Both the position numbers and the translations under genes were made by a program. From Bombilactobacillus mellis (GTDB lineage Bacteria; Bacillota; Bacilli; Lactobacillales; Lactobacillaceae): a stretch of 64,000 bases of DNA. The notes below the pieces were generated by a model. The model was not told the DNA's origin. It saw only the letters and a program-made list of their open reading frames with translations, and did no database searches. Of the stretch, positions 18,162 through 26,820 are shown in pieces; positions within the stretch are counted from its first letter, which is position 1, and the number at the start of each line of letters is the position of its first letter. The stretch covers positions 624,770 through 688,769 of the forward strand of contig NZ_KQ033877.1 in NCBI RefSeq assembly GCF_000967245.1, given 5' to 3'.

Positions 18162-18701
18162 ATGCTTGTATATCCGGTAAGACAGTTAGAAAAATATCGA
18201 CAACATCCTTTACAAATTGAACAAACACTTAACTTACAGGCCAACTTACAAGCACGTGATCCTCAAGTGCTGGCGGTTGATCCAGTAAAAGTAAAAGGTG
18301 AAGTAGGATGGGAAAAAGGTTTGTTGTATAGTCAGCTTGTAATTACAACAAACTTAACTTATCCTTCTACACGTAGTTTGCAACCGGTGGTAATTCCCAT
18401 TAAAGCACAGGTTAAAGAATTTTATAGTGATGAAGCTAATCAGAGTTCAGCAGAACATGAAGACGAGCTGATTATTCCCTTAGAAAATAATTGTTTAGAT
18501 TTACAAGCGGCGATTGAAGATAATATTTTGTTGAATATTCCGACGCAAGTTTTAACTAATTCTGAAAAAAATACCGGTTCTATGCCTAGCGGTGATGATT
18601 GGAATGTGATTTCCGAAGATCAGTATCAGCAAAATCAAAAACACGCAGCTAATCCGCAATGGGATAAACTTAAAAAATTATTACCGCCGGATGAAAAATA
18701 A
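18162..18701 (+). CDS. yceD: YceD/DUF177 family protein
   Basis: 179 aa acidic protein of the DUF177 family, linked by genome context to 23S rRNA or 50S assembly. It starts MLVYPVRQLEKY and ends with a charged tail (KLKKLLPPDEK). In most bacteria yceD is directly followed by rpmF (L32); here only 69 bases separate it from gnd and no rpmF is present. Function unproven. Confidence 0.82.
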   Translation: MLVYPVRQLEKYRQHPLQIEQTLNLQANLQARDPQVLAVDPVKVKGEVGWEKGLLYSQLVITTNLTYPSTRSLQPVVIPIKAQVKEFYSDEANQSSAEHEDELIIPLENNCLDLQAAIEDNILLNIPTQVLTNSEKNTGSMPSGDDWNVISEDQYQQNQKHAANPQWDKLKKLLPPDEK

Positions 18702-18770
18702 ATATCTGCTTTAATAATAAGATCAGGTTTGCTACTATTGATGTGATGATAATGAGGAGGAAAATTTTGA

Positions 18771-20189
18771 ATGAGTAAACCAACTATTGGCGTTATTGGA
18801 ATGGCCGTCATGGGAAAAAATTTGGCTTTAAATATTGAAAGCCAAGGCTATAGTGTAGCCATTTTTAATCGCACCAGTTCGAAAACCGAAAAAGTGGTGG
18901 CCGATCATCCTGAAAAAAATTTGGTACCCAGTTATACTATCACAGATTTTGTGCAATCTTTAGAAAAGCCGCGACGGATTATTCTAATGGTAAAAGCTGG
19001 TCAACCTACGGATGCAGTAATTGATCAATTATTGCCTTTGTTAGATCAGGGTGATGTCTTAATTGATGGAGGCAATACTTTCTTTGAAGACACTATCAAA
19101 CGTAACGCCCGTTTAGATAAATCAGGGGTTAACTTTATTGGAATGGGTGTTTCCGGCGGTGAATTAGGAGCTTTACAAGGGCCTTCATTAATGCCCGGTG
19201 GTCAAAAAGAAGCCTATGAATTGGTGGCGCCGATTTTGCAAAAAATTGCTGCCAAAGCTTCGGATCAAACCCCTTGTGTAGCTTATATCGGCCCTAATGG
19301 AGCCGGTCACTATGTTAAAATGGTGCACAATGGCATCGAATACGGTGATATGGAATTGATTGCTGAAAGCTATAATTTATTACGGCAACTCGGCCATTTG
19401 CAACCGCAGCAATTAGCTGATATTTTTGCGCACTGGAATCAAGGAGAATTGTCTAGTTATTTAATTGAAATTACCGCCGACATTTTAACGCGTAAAGATG
19501 ATCAAGGAACTGATCAGCCAATAGTAGATATGATTTTGGACACTGCTGGAAATAAAGGCACTGGCAAATGGAGTTCTCAGAGTGCTTTAGAATTAGGAGT
19601 ATCACAATCATTAATTACTGAAGCCGTTTATGCGCGCTATATTTCAACCTTTAAGGCAGAACGGCAAAAAGCTAGCACAATTTTAGCGGGTACGCAATTA
19701 ACACCAGTAACACTTCCGGCTGATTTTACTGAGAAGATTCGCCAAGCCTTATATTTCAGTAAAATCATGAGTTATGCCCAAGGATTTGCGCAATTAAAAG
19801 CGGCTTCTAACCACTATGACTGGAATTTGCAATATGCTCAAATCGCGCAAATTTGGCGGGCAGGATGTATTATTCGGGCTCAATTTCTTGAAAAAATCAC
19901 CTCGGCTTACCAGAATAATCCTCAGTTAGATAATTTATTGTTGGACGATTACTTTAAAGATATCTGTGCCAAATATCAAGATTCTGCTCGGGAAGTAGTC
20001 AGTTGGGCGGTTAAAAGTGGCCTTGCGGTGCCTGCCCTATCAGCAGCGCTTGCTTATTATGATTCTTATCGAACAGAGGTGTTACCAGCCAATTTAATTC
20101 AGGCACAGCGGGATTATTTTGGTGCGCACACTTATCAAAGAGTCGATCAGGAAGGGATTTTTCACTATCCTTGGTATCAAGAACAATAA
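18771..20189 (+). CDS. gnd: 6-phosphogluconate dehydrogenase, decarboxylating
   Basis: Oxidises 6-phosphogluconate to ribulose 5-phosphate and CO2 with NAD(P)+. 472 aa, full length. The N-terminal Rossmann motif is [33 protein letters not shown] and the catalytic-region [13 protein letters not shown] (Lys, Asn, Glu) are intact, as is [11 protein letters not shown] aggagg. Monocistronic, closed by a terminator. Confidence 0.97.
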   Translation: MSKPTIGVIGMAVMGKNLALNIESQGYSVAIFNRTSSKTEKVVADHPEKNLVPSYTITDFVQSLEKPRRIILMVKAGQPTDAVIDQLLPLLDQGDVLIDGGNTFFEDTIKRNARLDKSGVNFIGMGVSGGELGALQGPSLMPGGQKEAYELVAPILQKIAAKASDQTPCVAYIGPNGAGHYVKMVHNGIEYGDMELIAESYNLLRQLGHLQPQQLADIFAHWNQGELSSYLIEITADILTRKDDQGTDQPIVDMILDTAGNKGTGKWSSQSALELGVSQSLITEAVYARYISTFKAERQKASTILAGTQLTPVTLPADFTEKIRQALYFSKIMSYAQGFAQLKAASNHYDWNLQYAQIAQIWRAGCIIRAQFLEKITSAYQNNPQLDNLLLDDYFKDICAKYQDSAREVVSWAVKSGLAVPALSAALAYYDSYRTEVLPANLIQAQRDYFGAHTYQRVDQEGIFHYPWYQEQ

Positions 20190-20242
20190 TCGTAAAACTG
20201 TTAACTTATTATCATGAGAGAGTTTTCCAGTAATCTTAAAAA

Positions 20243-20279
20243 GCGAGGATAACTATTAGTCAAAATCCTCGTTTTTTTT
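20243..20279 (+). terminator. Terminator of gnd
   Basis: CGAGGAT (20244-20250) pairs with ATCCTCG (20265-20271), then eight T. The remaining 110 bases before the response regulator probably hold its promoter, but no clear pair of hexamers stands out. Confidence 0.9.
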
Positions 20280-20392
20280 ATTTTAAATTAAGATATATTT
20301 GGTATTTTCAAACTGAATTGTGATTGAATGTGTTAAGATAATATCGGTATATTACAAAATAATGAATATTTATTAAGAGTTGGAGTATTAAA

Positions 20393-21082
20393 ATGGCAAA
20401 AATTTTAATTATTGAAGATGAGAAAAATTTAGCACGCTTTGTCGAATTGGAGTTACAGCATGAAGGTTATACAACCCATGTAGAACTTGATGGGAGAAAG
20501 GGTTTGGATGCAGCCTTAAATGAAGACTGGGATGTTATTTTGCTTGATTTAATGCTACCTACGTTAAACGGTTTAGAAGTTTGCCGTCGCGTCCGCCAAG
20601 AAAAAAGTACTCCGATCATTATGATGACGGCCCGAGATTCTATAATTGACCGGGTATCGGGATTAGATCATGGGGCAGATGATTATATTGTTAAACCCTT
20701 CGCCATTGAAGAATTATTGGCGCGCTTACGTGCACTTTTACGGCGTATCGATATTGAAGATCAAAAAATGGCTCCTCATTCTACCAAAATTGAATATCGC
20801 GATTTAGTTATGGATAAAGAGGCTCACACTTTAAGCCGCAACGGGAAGGTGATTGAATTAACCCGACGCGAATATGATTTGTTTTTGACTTTACTCAATA
20901 ATATGGGCAAGGTCTTAAGCCGTGAAGAATTATTAAAAAGTGTTTGGGGTAGTGATATGACTCAAAGTGAGACCAATATTGTCGATGTTTATGTCCGGTA
21001 TTTGCGTAATAAAATTGATTTGCCTGATAAAGAAAGCTATATTCAAACTGTTCGCGGCACCGGTTATGTTGTCCGCCCATGA
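20393..21082 (+). CDS. OmpR-family response regulator (ArlR/LisR/CsrR type)
   Basis: 229 aa. The receiver domain has the acidic pair IIEDE (8-10), the phosphoacceptor in ILLDLMLP (about D52), and K in IVKPF. The C-terminal winged helix follows from about 130 (LTRREYDLFLTLL...VRGTGYVV). The sequence resembles ArlR of staphylococci and LisR/CsrR of lactic acid bacteria, which control envelope stress and surface genes. It overlaps its kinase gene by four bases (ATGA). Confidence 0.93.
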   Translation: MAKILIIEDEKNLARFVELELQHEGYTTHVELDGRKGLDAALNEDWDVILLDLMLPTLNGLEVCRRVRQEKSTPIIMMTARDSIIDRVSGLDHGADDYIVKPFAIEELLARLRALLRRIDIEDQKMAPHSTKIEYRDLVMDKEAHTLSRNGKVIELTRREYDLFLTLLNNMGKVLSREELLKSVWGSDMTQSETNIVDVYVRYLRNKIDLPDKESYIQTVRGTGYVVRP

Positions 21083-22587
21083 AAAATAAATTAGCAAATT
21101 GGCGTTTAACGATACGTTTTAAATGGACCTGTCTTCTGAGCTTGGCCATTTTTCTGGTATTTGGTCTCTTTGCTTCATTAATTTACAGCTCGATTGAACA
21201 AGCTTTATTGCATAATGAAGAAAATAATGTTCGTGATACGATTTCAGCAGTGGACAGTCGTTTTAATGTTTATCAAGCGCCTTTAACCAGACAACAAGTG
21301 CAGGATCGCTTAGCGCCTCAATTTAATCGTCAGATACTGCGTCATGATAAAAATGGTAATGTCGTCTCTGAAAGACCGGAAGATTTTTATCGGGATAGTT
21401 TAACAAAACAACTAGCTCGAGGAGATTTGGCTTTAGTTTTGTTTGATCCTCAAGGACGGCCATTATTTAAAGTCGGTAATATTGATACTAAATTTAAGCC
21501 GGTTCATTCAGCGCATATAGCCGTAAAAAAGCGCGATTCTAAACGCTTAAAGTATTTACAGGCTAATATGCCGATTTATTCACAGCACAGTAAGAAATTG
21601 ATCGGCTATGCCAAAATTAATAACGGTATGCGAAATTATCATCGAACATTTCGCCAACTAAATCAGAAAATGCTGGTAGTGGTGTTATTTGCCTTATTAC
21701 TCAGTATCATCATGGGGTATTTGCTCACACGTCCTTTAGTTCAACGCATCAAGCAGGTTAATAAAACCATAGATCAAATTAACGCCGATCCTGACTCGAC
21801 AGCGAGAATTCCCCAGCAGCGTTCGAATGATGAAATCACTGATTTGGTGGATCGTTTTAATCGAATGCTGGATCGAATGCAGGAGTATACTAATCAACAA
21901 AAAGAATTTGTTGAAGATGTATCGCATGAATTGCGTACGCCAGTAGCAGTCATTGAAGGTCATTTGAAATTATTACAACGTTGGGGTAAAGATGATCCGC
22001 AAGTTTTAGAGGAGTCAATTAACGCTTCGGTCAGTGAAATTGACCGTATGAAAAAGTTGATTCAAGAAATGTTGGATTTAACCCGTGCTGAACAAATCGA
22101 AGTCAATTATGTTAAAGAAACTACTCAGGCTAACGAAACTATTCAGCAGGCTTATAATGATTTTGTCATGCTGCATCCGGATTTTCAGATTAACTTAGAT
22201 GATACAATTCCTCCGCATACGCTGGTCCAAATTTATCGTAATCATTTAATGCAAATTTTGGTTATTCTGTTAGATAATGCTGTAAAGTATTCCCAAGATC
22301 GCAAAGAAATTAATCTATCGGTATCTACGGAAAGTAACATGTTGACGATTGCCGTGCAGGATTTTGGTGTCGGTATTGCCTCCAAGGATTTAGAGCGGAT
22401 TTTCAATCGTTTTTATCGTGTTGATAAGGCGCGTTCACGCCAAAGTGGCGGCAATGGCTTAGGCCTTTCAATCGCAAAGAAAATAGTTGAAATGTATAAA
22501 GGAACCATTACTGCGGAAAGTGCTCTCGGTTCCGGTACTATTTTCCGGATTAACTTACCGTTAGCTTCTTCAAAAGATAATAAATAA
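21079..22587 (+). CDS. Sensor histidine kinase (ArlS/LisK type)
   Basis: 502 aa membrane sensor kinase. First membrane span is about 16-35, then an extracellular sensor domain of roughly 160 residues, a second span about 200-217 and a HAMP domain (RPLVQRIKQVNKTI). The H box is FVEDVSHELRTPVAVIEGH; the N box LLDNAVKYS and G boxes DFGVGI and GGNGLGLSIAKKI are intact. The H-box region and RWGKDDPQVLEES are close to ArlS. Pairs with the preceding regulator. Confidence 0.94.
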   Translation: MKNKLANWRLTIRFKWTCLLSLAIFLVFGLFASLIYSSIEQALLHNEENNVRDTISAVDSRFNVYQAPLTRQQVQDRLAPQFNRQILRHDKNGNVVSERPEDFYRDSLTKQLARGDLALVLFDPQGRPLFKVGNIDTKFKPVHSAHIAVKKRDSKRLKYLQANMPIYSQHSKKLIGYAKINNGMRNYHRTFRQLNQKMLVVVLFALLLSIIMGYLLTRPLVQRIKQVNKTIDQINADPDSTARIPQQRSNDEITDLVDRFNRMLDRMQEYTNQQKEFVEDVSHELRTPVAVIEGHLKLLQRWGKDDPQVLEESINASVSEIDRMKKLIQEMLDLTRAEQIEVNYVKETTQANETIQQAYNDFVMLHPDFQINLDDTIPPHTLVQIYRNHLMQILVILLDNAVKYSQDRKEINLSVSTESNMLTIAVQDFGVGIASKDLERIFNRFYRVDKARSRQSGGNGLGLSIAKKIVEMYKGTITAESALGSGTIFRINLPLASSKDNK

Positions 22588-22590
22588 AAA

Positions 22591-22617
22591 AAGCTCGCTA
22601 AAAAGTGAGCTTTTTTA
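22591..22617. terminator. Bidirectional terminator between kinase and yidC
   Basis: AAGCTCGCT (22591-22599) pairs with AGTGAGCTT (22604-22612), with A-run on the left and T-run on the right. It serves the two convergent units. Confidence 0.9.
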
Positions 22618-22656
22618 TTATGATTAACCAAAGATCAAAAATCTGTGGGATAAATT

Positions 22657-23766
22657 CTAATGGTTTTTGGAATGATGCCGCTGTTTGCCAGCATTACGTT
22701 GCCGATTACGTTGATGCACTGAAACTGCCTGTTGGTTATCACTAGAATTTTTAGCAGCAGCTGTGGGACTAGTCGAATTTTTTAAGGATTCATGAACGTG
22801 CTGCTGTTTGCCAGCATTACGTTGCCGATTACGTTGATGTAATAAAGCTGCCTGCTGATTATCACTGGAATTTTTGGCAGCAGCTTCTGAGCTAGTTAAA
22901 TTTTTTAAGTCAGCTTCTGTAACTACTGTGACTACAGGATGATCTTTCAAATTAGCATCAACTTGTTGGCGTACTCGTGGAGTGATGATATAATCACTAA
23001 TTACTTGTTGAATAACAATGATGATTCCACCAATTAAAAAGTATAACGCTAAAGCTGCAGAAGAAATCAAACTAATAAAAAAGGTAGTTGCCGGACTAAT
23101 AAGCAGCATCATTTGCATTTGTTGCTTTTGCTCAGCGGGAATTGTTTTGGTAGACATCCAAGCTTGAATAACATAAAACAAGGTGGCGATGATGGTAATA
23201 ATGAGACTGGGTTTGGCTAAGGGTGCTCCCCAAAAAGTAGCTTTAGAAATTTCATGTGAGTACTGAACAGCTTGATAGATCGCAATAAATACCGGGAATT
23301 GTAAGAGTAGCGGTAAACAACCAATACCGCCGGTGAGTTTAATATTGTTTTTTCGATAAACGGCCATCATTAATTGACTAATTTGAGTTTGAGCTTGTTG
23401 TGTTGTAGCCTTGCTTTGATATTTTTGAATCAACTGCATTTGCGGTTGAATGACTTTCATTTTTTCTTGTTGAATAATAGATTTTTTTTGTTGATATAAG
23501 CCTAAAGGCAATAAGAGCAAGCGGACGATAAAGGAAATGATAATAATTCCCCAAGCATAGCCCTCTTTACCGCCAATGGTTTTGGAAGTATAGAGAATTA
23601 AATTCTGAAAAGGAACTGCTAAATATTTATAAATAAAGCCGTAAGGACCACCTGCTGGCGGTTGTGGAGTGGAATTATTGATTCCTTGCCGTGAGCAGGC
23701 AACAGTTAAAAAGACCAGGCCCAAAAGACCTGCTAACAAAATAAGACGTTTTATACTTTTTTTCAT
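22657..23766 (-). CDS. yidC: YidC/Oxa1 membrane insertase (YidC2-like lipoprotein)
   Basis: Inserts proteins into the cytoplasmic membrane with or without SecYEG. 369 aa. The N-terminus is a lipoprotein signal (LLGLVFLTVAC, Cys at about 24). The 60KD_IMP core has five predicted spans, with the conserved groove Arg likely in IISFIVRLLLLPLG. The tail after about 290 is basic and holds two copies of a 41-residue unit (KNSSDNQQA...HQRNRQRNAGKQ). A basic tail fits the ribosome-binding tail of YidC2. Acylphosphatase lies just upstream. Confidence 0.95.
   Translation of the reverse strand: MKKSIKRLILLAGLLGLVFLTVACSRQGINNSTPQPPAGGPYGFIYKYLAVPFQNLILYTSKTIGGKEGYAWGIIIISFIVRLLLLPLGLYQQKKSIIQQEKMKVIQPQMQLIQKYQSKATTQQAQTQISQLMMAVYRKNNIKLTGGIGCLPLLLQFPVFIAIYQAVQYSHEISKATFWGAPLAKPSLIITIIATLFYVIQAWMSTKTIPAEQKQQMQMMLLISPATTFFISLISSAALALYFLIGGIIIVIQQVISDYIITPRVRQQVDANLKDHPVVTVVTEADLKNLTSSEAAAKNSSDNQQAALLHQRNRQRNAGKQQHVHESLKNSTSPTAAAKNSSDNQQAVSVHQRNRQRNAGKQRHHSKNH
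22681..22926. repeat. Tandem duplication of 123 bp inside the yidC tail
   Basis: Two direct copies, about 22681-22803 and 22804-22926. The first 36 bases are identical and most of the rest matches. The unit is 41 codons, so the reading frame is kept. It duplicates the basic tail of YidC. Confidence 0.88.
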
Positions 23767-23787
23767 TGTTATCTCCAGTTTATTGTT

Positions 23788-24072
23788 TTATGATATGGAA
23801 AATTGCGAATAGTTTTCTAGAGGCCGTTCTTGAACTTGAACGTGATCTACATGGGCAAAGTGACTGGGGCCACTTTTTATGATATGCAAAAATTTTGATA
23901 AATTTTCTGCTGTTCCTTGAGCTTCAATGTGAACACTGCCATCACTACGATTAGCAACAGAGCCGACAAGTTCGTATTTTTGTGCATAGCTAAGAGTTGT
24001 ATAACGAAAGCCGACTCCTTGGACACGGCCATAAACATCAACTGCAATGTGCTTAGTGGTCAATTTAATCAC
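23788..24072 (-). CDS. acyP: Acylphosphatase
   Basis: Hydrolyses acyl phosphates. 94 aa, family length. The signature VYGRVQGVGFRYTT holds the catalytic Arg, and the Asn is in VANRSDGSV. Divergent from the rRNA methyltransferase gene and probably cotranscribed with yidC, whose start is 21 bases downstream; this pairing is frequent in lactobacilli. Confidence 0.94.
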   Translation of the reverse strand: MIKLTTKHIAVDVYGRVQGVGFRYTTLSYAQKYELVGSVANRSDGSVHIEAQGTAENLSKFLHIIKSGPSHFAHVDHVQVQERPLENYSQFSIS

Positions 24073-24153
24073 CTCACAATAAAACTATTATAACTGAAAG
24101 AAGTTTGAATCCAAAATATCTGGTAAAATAAATTTGAAAGGATGTTTTCGTTT

Positions 24154-24915
24154 ATGGACTATATTACTTCAGTCAAAAATGAAAAAATTAAGGAAATAAA
24201 AAAATTAAGCACAGTCAAAGGCCGACGCCACCAACACCTTTATTTGATTGAAGGGGAGCATTTAGTTAATGAGGCACTTAAAAGCCAAGTCAATATTAAA
24301 GAATTATTGGTTACCGAAAATTTTATTAATCATGATGAACATCATATAATAAAGCAGCTATATAATCAAACTACTCAAATTAGTGATAATGTAGCACAAC
24401 ACTTGAGTGCGCTGGTAACGCCACCAGGGATTTTTGCAGTGATCGCACAACCGACAACCCCAACTACCATCAACTATCAAGGCAAATGGCTGGTATTAGA
24501 TCAGGTGCAAGATCCCGGTAATGTGGGAACGATGATTCGCACAGCTGATGCAGCAGGCTATCAAGGTGTTGTTTTGAGTACCGATAGCGCTGATATTTAT
24601 GCCCCTAAAGTTCAAAGAGCGATGCAGGGAAGTCAGTTTCATTTACAATTATTAAGAGCTGATTTAGAGCAAGTTATTCCGGCTTTTCAAAAGCAAAAGC
24701 TTCCTGTTTATGGGACTTTAGTTGATGATCAAGCCCTGAATTATCGCCAATTAACGGCTCCAGAAGAGTTTGCTTTAATTATGGGTAATGAAGCCCATGG
24801 AATGCAAGCAGAACTGATCCCATTAGTTGATAAAAATCTGTACATTCCTCTTGTAGGACAAGCAGAATCCTTGAATGTGGCTATTGCTGCTGGTATTCTG
24901 ATGTTTAGTCTCTGA
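24154..24915 (+). CDS. TrmH/SpoU-family RNA 2'-O-methyltransferase
   Basis: 253 aa from the ATG at 24154 (an ATG at 24142 is also in frame, but it is part of the GAAAGGATG ribosome binding site). The N-terminal substrate-binding domain (ITSVKNEKIKEIKKL) precedes the SPOUT knot: DQVQDPGNVGTMIRTADAAG, LIMGNEAHGM and AESLNVAIAAGI are motifs 1-3. It resembles RlmB/YsgA proteins that methylate 23S rRNA. The exact target cannot be read from sequence. Confidence 0.92.
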   Translation: MDYITSVKNEKIKEIKKLSTVKGRRHQHLYLIEGEHLVNEALKSQVNIKELLVTENFINHDEHHIIKQLYNQTTQISDNVAQHLSALVTPPGIFAVIAQPTTPTTINYQGKWLVLDQVQDPGNVGTMIRTADAAGYQGVVLSTDSADIYAPKVQRAMQGSQFHLQLLRADLEQVIPAFQKQKLPVYGTLVDDQALNYRQLTAPEEFALIMGNEAHGMQAELIPLVDKNLYIPLVGQAESLNVAIAAGILMFSL

Positions 24916-24936
24916 TGTTTGAATGAGGTTGAAATA

Positions 24937-25422
24937 ATGAAAAGAATGAATTGGCGTCAAAATCAGGAATATTTGGCTTTAGTGAGTGATTTATTAGCGC
25001 GGCCTGAAGTTCAGCGATTACAGACAATTACTCATCATCATTATTCTAATCGCCTGGAGCATTCAATTAATGTCTCTTATCAAAGCTATCTGTGGGGTAA
25101 AAAGTACGGCTTGGACACGCGGGCTTTGGCGCGTGGCGGTTTATTACATGATTTATTTTATTATGACTGGGATCCTCATCAGATGGATTTTCGAACTCAT
25201 GCACACCTGCACGCGCAAATTGCTTTAAATAATGCGGAAAATTTGACGGATTTGTCAGCTAAAGAACGAGACATTATTATCAAGCATATGTTTGGTGCAA
25301 CACCGGAGCTGCCTTGTTATCCTGAAAGTTGGATTGTTAGTCTAGTTGACGATTATTGTGCAGTTGAGGAAGCCTTGGCTCCCAAATTAATAAATTGGAA
25401 ACAAAAAATGTTGTTAAAATAG
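24937..25422 (+). CDS. HD-domain phosphohydrolase
   Basis: 161 aa from ATG 24937 (RBS gaggt); the frame begins at a TTG at 24919. HD metal ligands: RLEHSINVSY, GLLHDLFYYDW and HAHLHAQIAL. Such small HD proteins sit after the TrmH-type methyltransferase and before pheS in lactobacilli. The substrate is unknown, probably a nucleotide. Confidence 0.85.
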   Translation: MKRMNWRQNQEYLALVSDLLARPEVQRLQTITHHHYSNRLEHSINVSYQSYLWGKKYGLDTRALARGGLLHDLFYYDWDPHQMDFRTHAHLHAQIALNNAENLTDLSAKERDIIIKHMFGATPELPCYPESWIVSLVDDYCAVEEALAPKLINWKQKMLLK

Positions 25423-25462
25423 AATTGAAATTTAATTATGAAAGTTTTAAACTGTGATTAAT

Positions 25463-25750
25463 AACGATGAAGGAAAATAGTAGCACTACTAAAGAATTAT
25501 TTACAGGGACAGTCGATTGAGTGAGAGCGATTGAATAATTCAAGTGTGAATTCACTCTGGAGTTATAACGTTAGTCAGCGTTATGTGACAGCAAGTGTGA
25601 GTAAAGACAAAGCTTGAAGATAATGGTTAAGCATTCGATGTTTTACAAAATGAAGAACCATCATTAATTTATTAAGAAAATAGTTCTGTCTTTTTCAAAC
25701 TAGGGTGGTACCGCGAAGCCTCGTCCCTTTTGGGATGAGGCTTTTTTATT
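25463..25750 (+). promoter_or_regulatory. T-box riboswitch (tRNA-Phe sensing) controlling pheST
   Basis: The T-box core AGGGTGGTACCGCG is at 25702-25715. The terminator helix AAGCCTCGTCCC/GGGATGAGGCTT follows (25716-25743) with six T. The likely specifier is TTC at 25551-25553, in the context GAA-TTC-AC, matching phenylalanine. This leader fills most of the 350 bases between the HD gene and pheS. Confidence 0.93.
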
Positions 25751-25773
25751 TTCCTAATAACTAGGAGGTAATT

Positions 25774-26817
25774 ATGGAATTACAAAAGGTTTTAGATGAG
25801 CTGCACCAACAGGGATTGCAGCAAATTGCAGCTGCCGATAATTTAACAACTCTAAATGAGATTCGAATTAAATTCCTGGGTAAAAAGGGATCTTTAACGC
25901 AGGCTCTTCGACAAATGGGGAGTCTTTCCGAACAAGAACGTCCGCAAATCGGAGCTTTGGCTAATAATGTCCGTAATGATTTGCAGCAAGCATTGGATCA
26001 AGCTAAGCAGGATTTGGAAAATAAGGCTGTACAACAACAGCTGCAAGCTGAAAAAATTGACGTTACTTTGCCGGGTAAACCGCGACGTATGGGAACCAAA
26101 CATGTCATTAATCAGGTAATGGATGACATTGAAGAATTGTTTATCGGCTTAGGTTATGAAGTAATTAATGGACCAGAAGTAGAAGAGGATCATTATAACT
26201 TTGAAATGATGAATTTACCTAAAGATCATCCGGCTCGTGACATGCAGGATACCTTTTATATTACATCAGAAATTTTAATGCGTACTCAAACTTCGCCGGT
26301 TCAAGCCCGTACTATGGAAAAACATGATTTTTCTAAAGGCCCCTTAAAAATGATTAGCCCGGGCAAAGTATATCGGCGCGATACTGATGACTTAACACAT
26401 TCGCATCAATTTAATCAAATCGAAGGCCTGGTAATTGATAAGCACATTACTATGGGTGACTTAAAGGGAACCTTAGAATTAACTGCCCGTCATATTTTTG
26501 GACAAGAAAGAGAGATTCGCTTGCGCCCGAGTTACTTTCCATTTACTGAACCTTCTGTAGAAGTTGATGTTTCTTGTTTTGCCTGTGGCGGCAAAGGTTG
26601 TGCTGTTTGCAAACATACCGGTTGGGTAGAAGTTTTAGGAGCAGGCATGGTTCATCCTAATGTGTTAACCAATGCTGGAGTTGATCCAAAAGTTTATGGC
26701 GGATTTGCCTTTGGACTGGGTCCAGATCGCTTTGCAATGCTGAAATATGGAATTAATGATATTCGTGATTTTTATTTGAATGATGTCCGCTTTTTAGAAC
26801 AATTTCAGGGGGAATAA
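25774..26817 (+). CDS. pheS: Phenylalanine--tRNA ligase alpha subunit
   Basis: Catalytic subunit of the alpha2-beta2 PheRS. 347 aa. The coiled-coil N-terminus (1-85) binds tRNA. Class II motifs: motif 2 around [16 protein letters not shown], motif 3 [27 protein letters not shown] is conserved. The CFACGG...CAVC segment (about 267-279) is usual in Firmicutes. RBS taggagg; three bases separate it from pheT. Confidence 0.98.
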   Translation: MELQKVLDELHQQGLQQIAAADNLTTLNEIRIKFLGKKGSLTQALRQMGSLSEQERPQIGALANNVRNDLQQALDQAKQDLENKAVQQQLQAEKIDVTLPGKPRRMGTKHVINQVMDDIEELFIGLGYEVINGPEVEEDHYNFEMMNLPKDHPARDMQDTFYITSEILMRTQTSPVQARTMEKHDFSKGPLKMISPGKVYRRDTDDLTHSHQFNQIEGLVIDKHITMGDLKGTLELTARHIFGQEREIRLRPSYFPFTEPSVEVDVSCFACGGKGCAVCKHTGWVEVLGAGMVHPNVLTNAGVDPKVYGGFAFGLGPDRFAMLKYGINDIRDFYLNDVRFLEQFQGE

Positions 26818-26820
26818 TAG

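Noticed and set aside
22681-22926. CRISPR-like or mobile repeat
   Set aside because: Only two units, in frame within yidC, coding for its tail; no cas genes.
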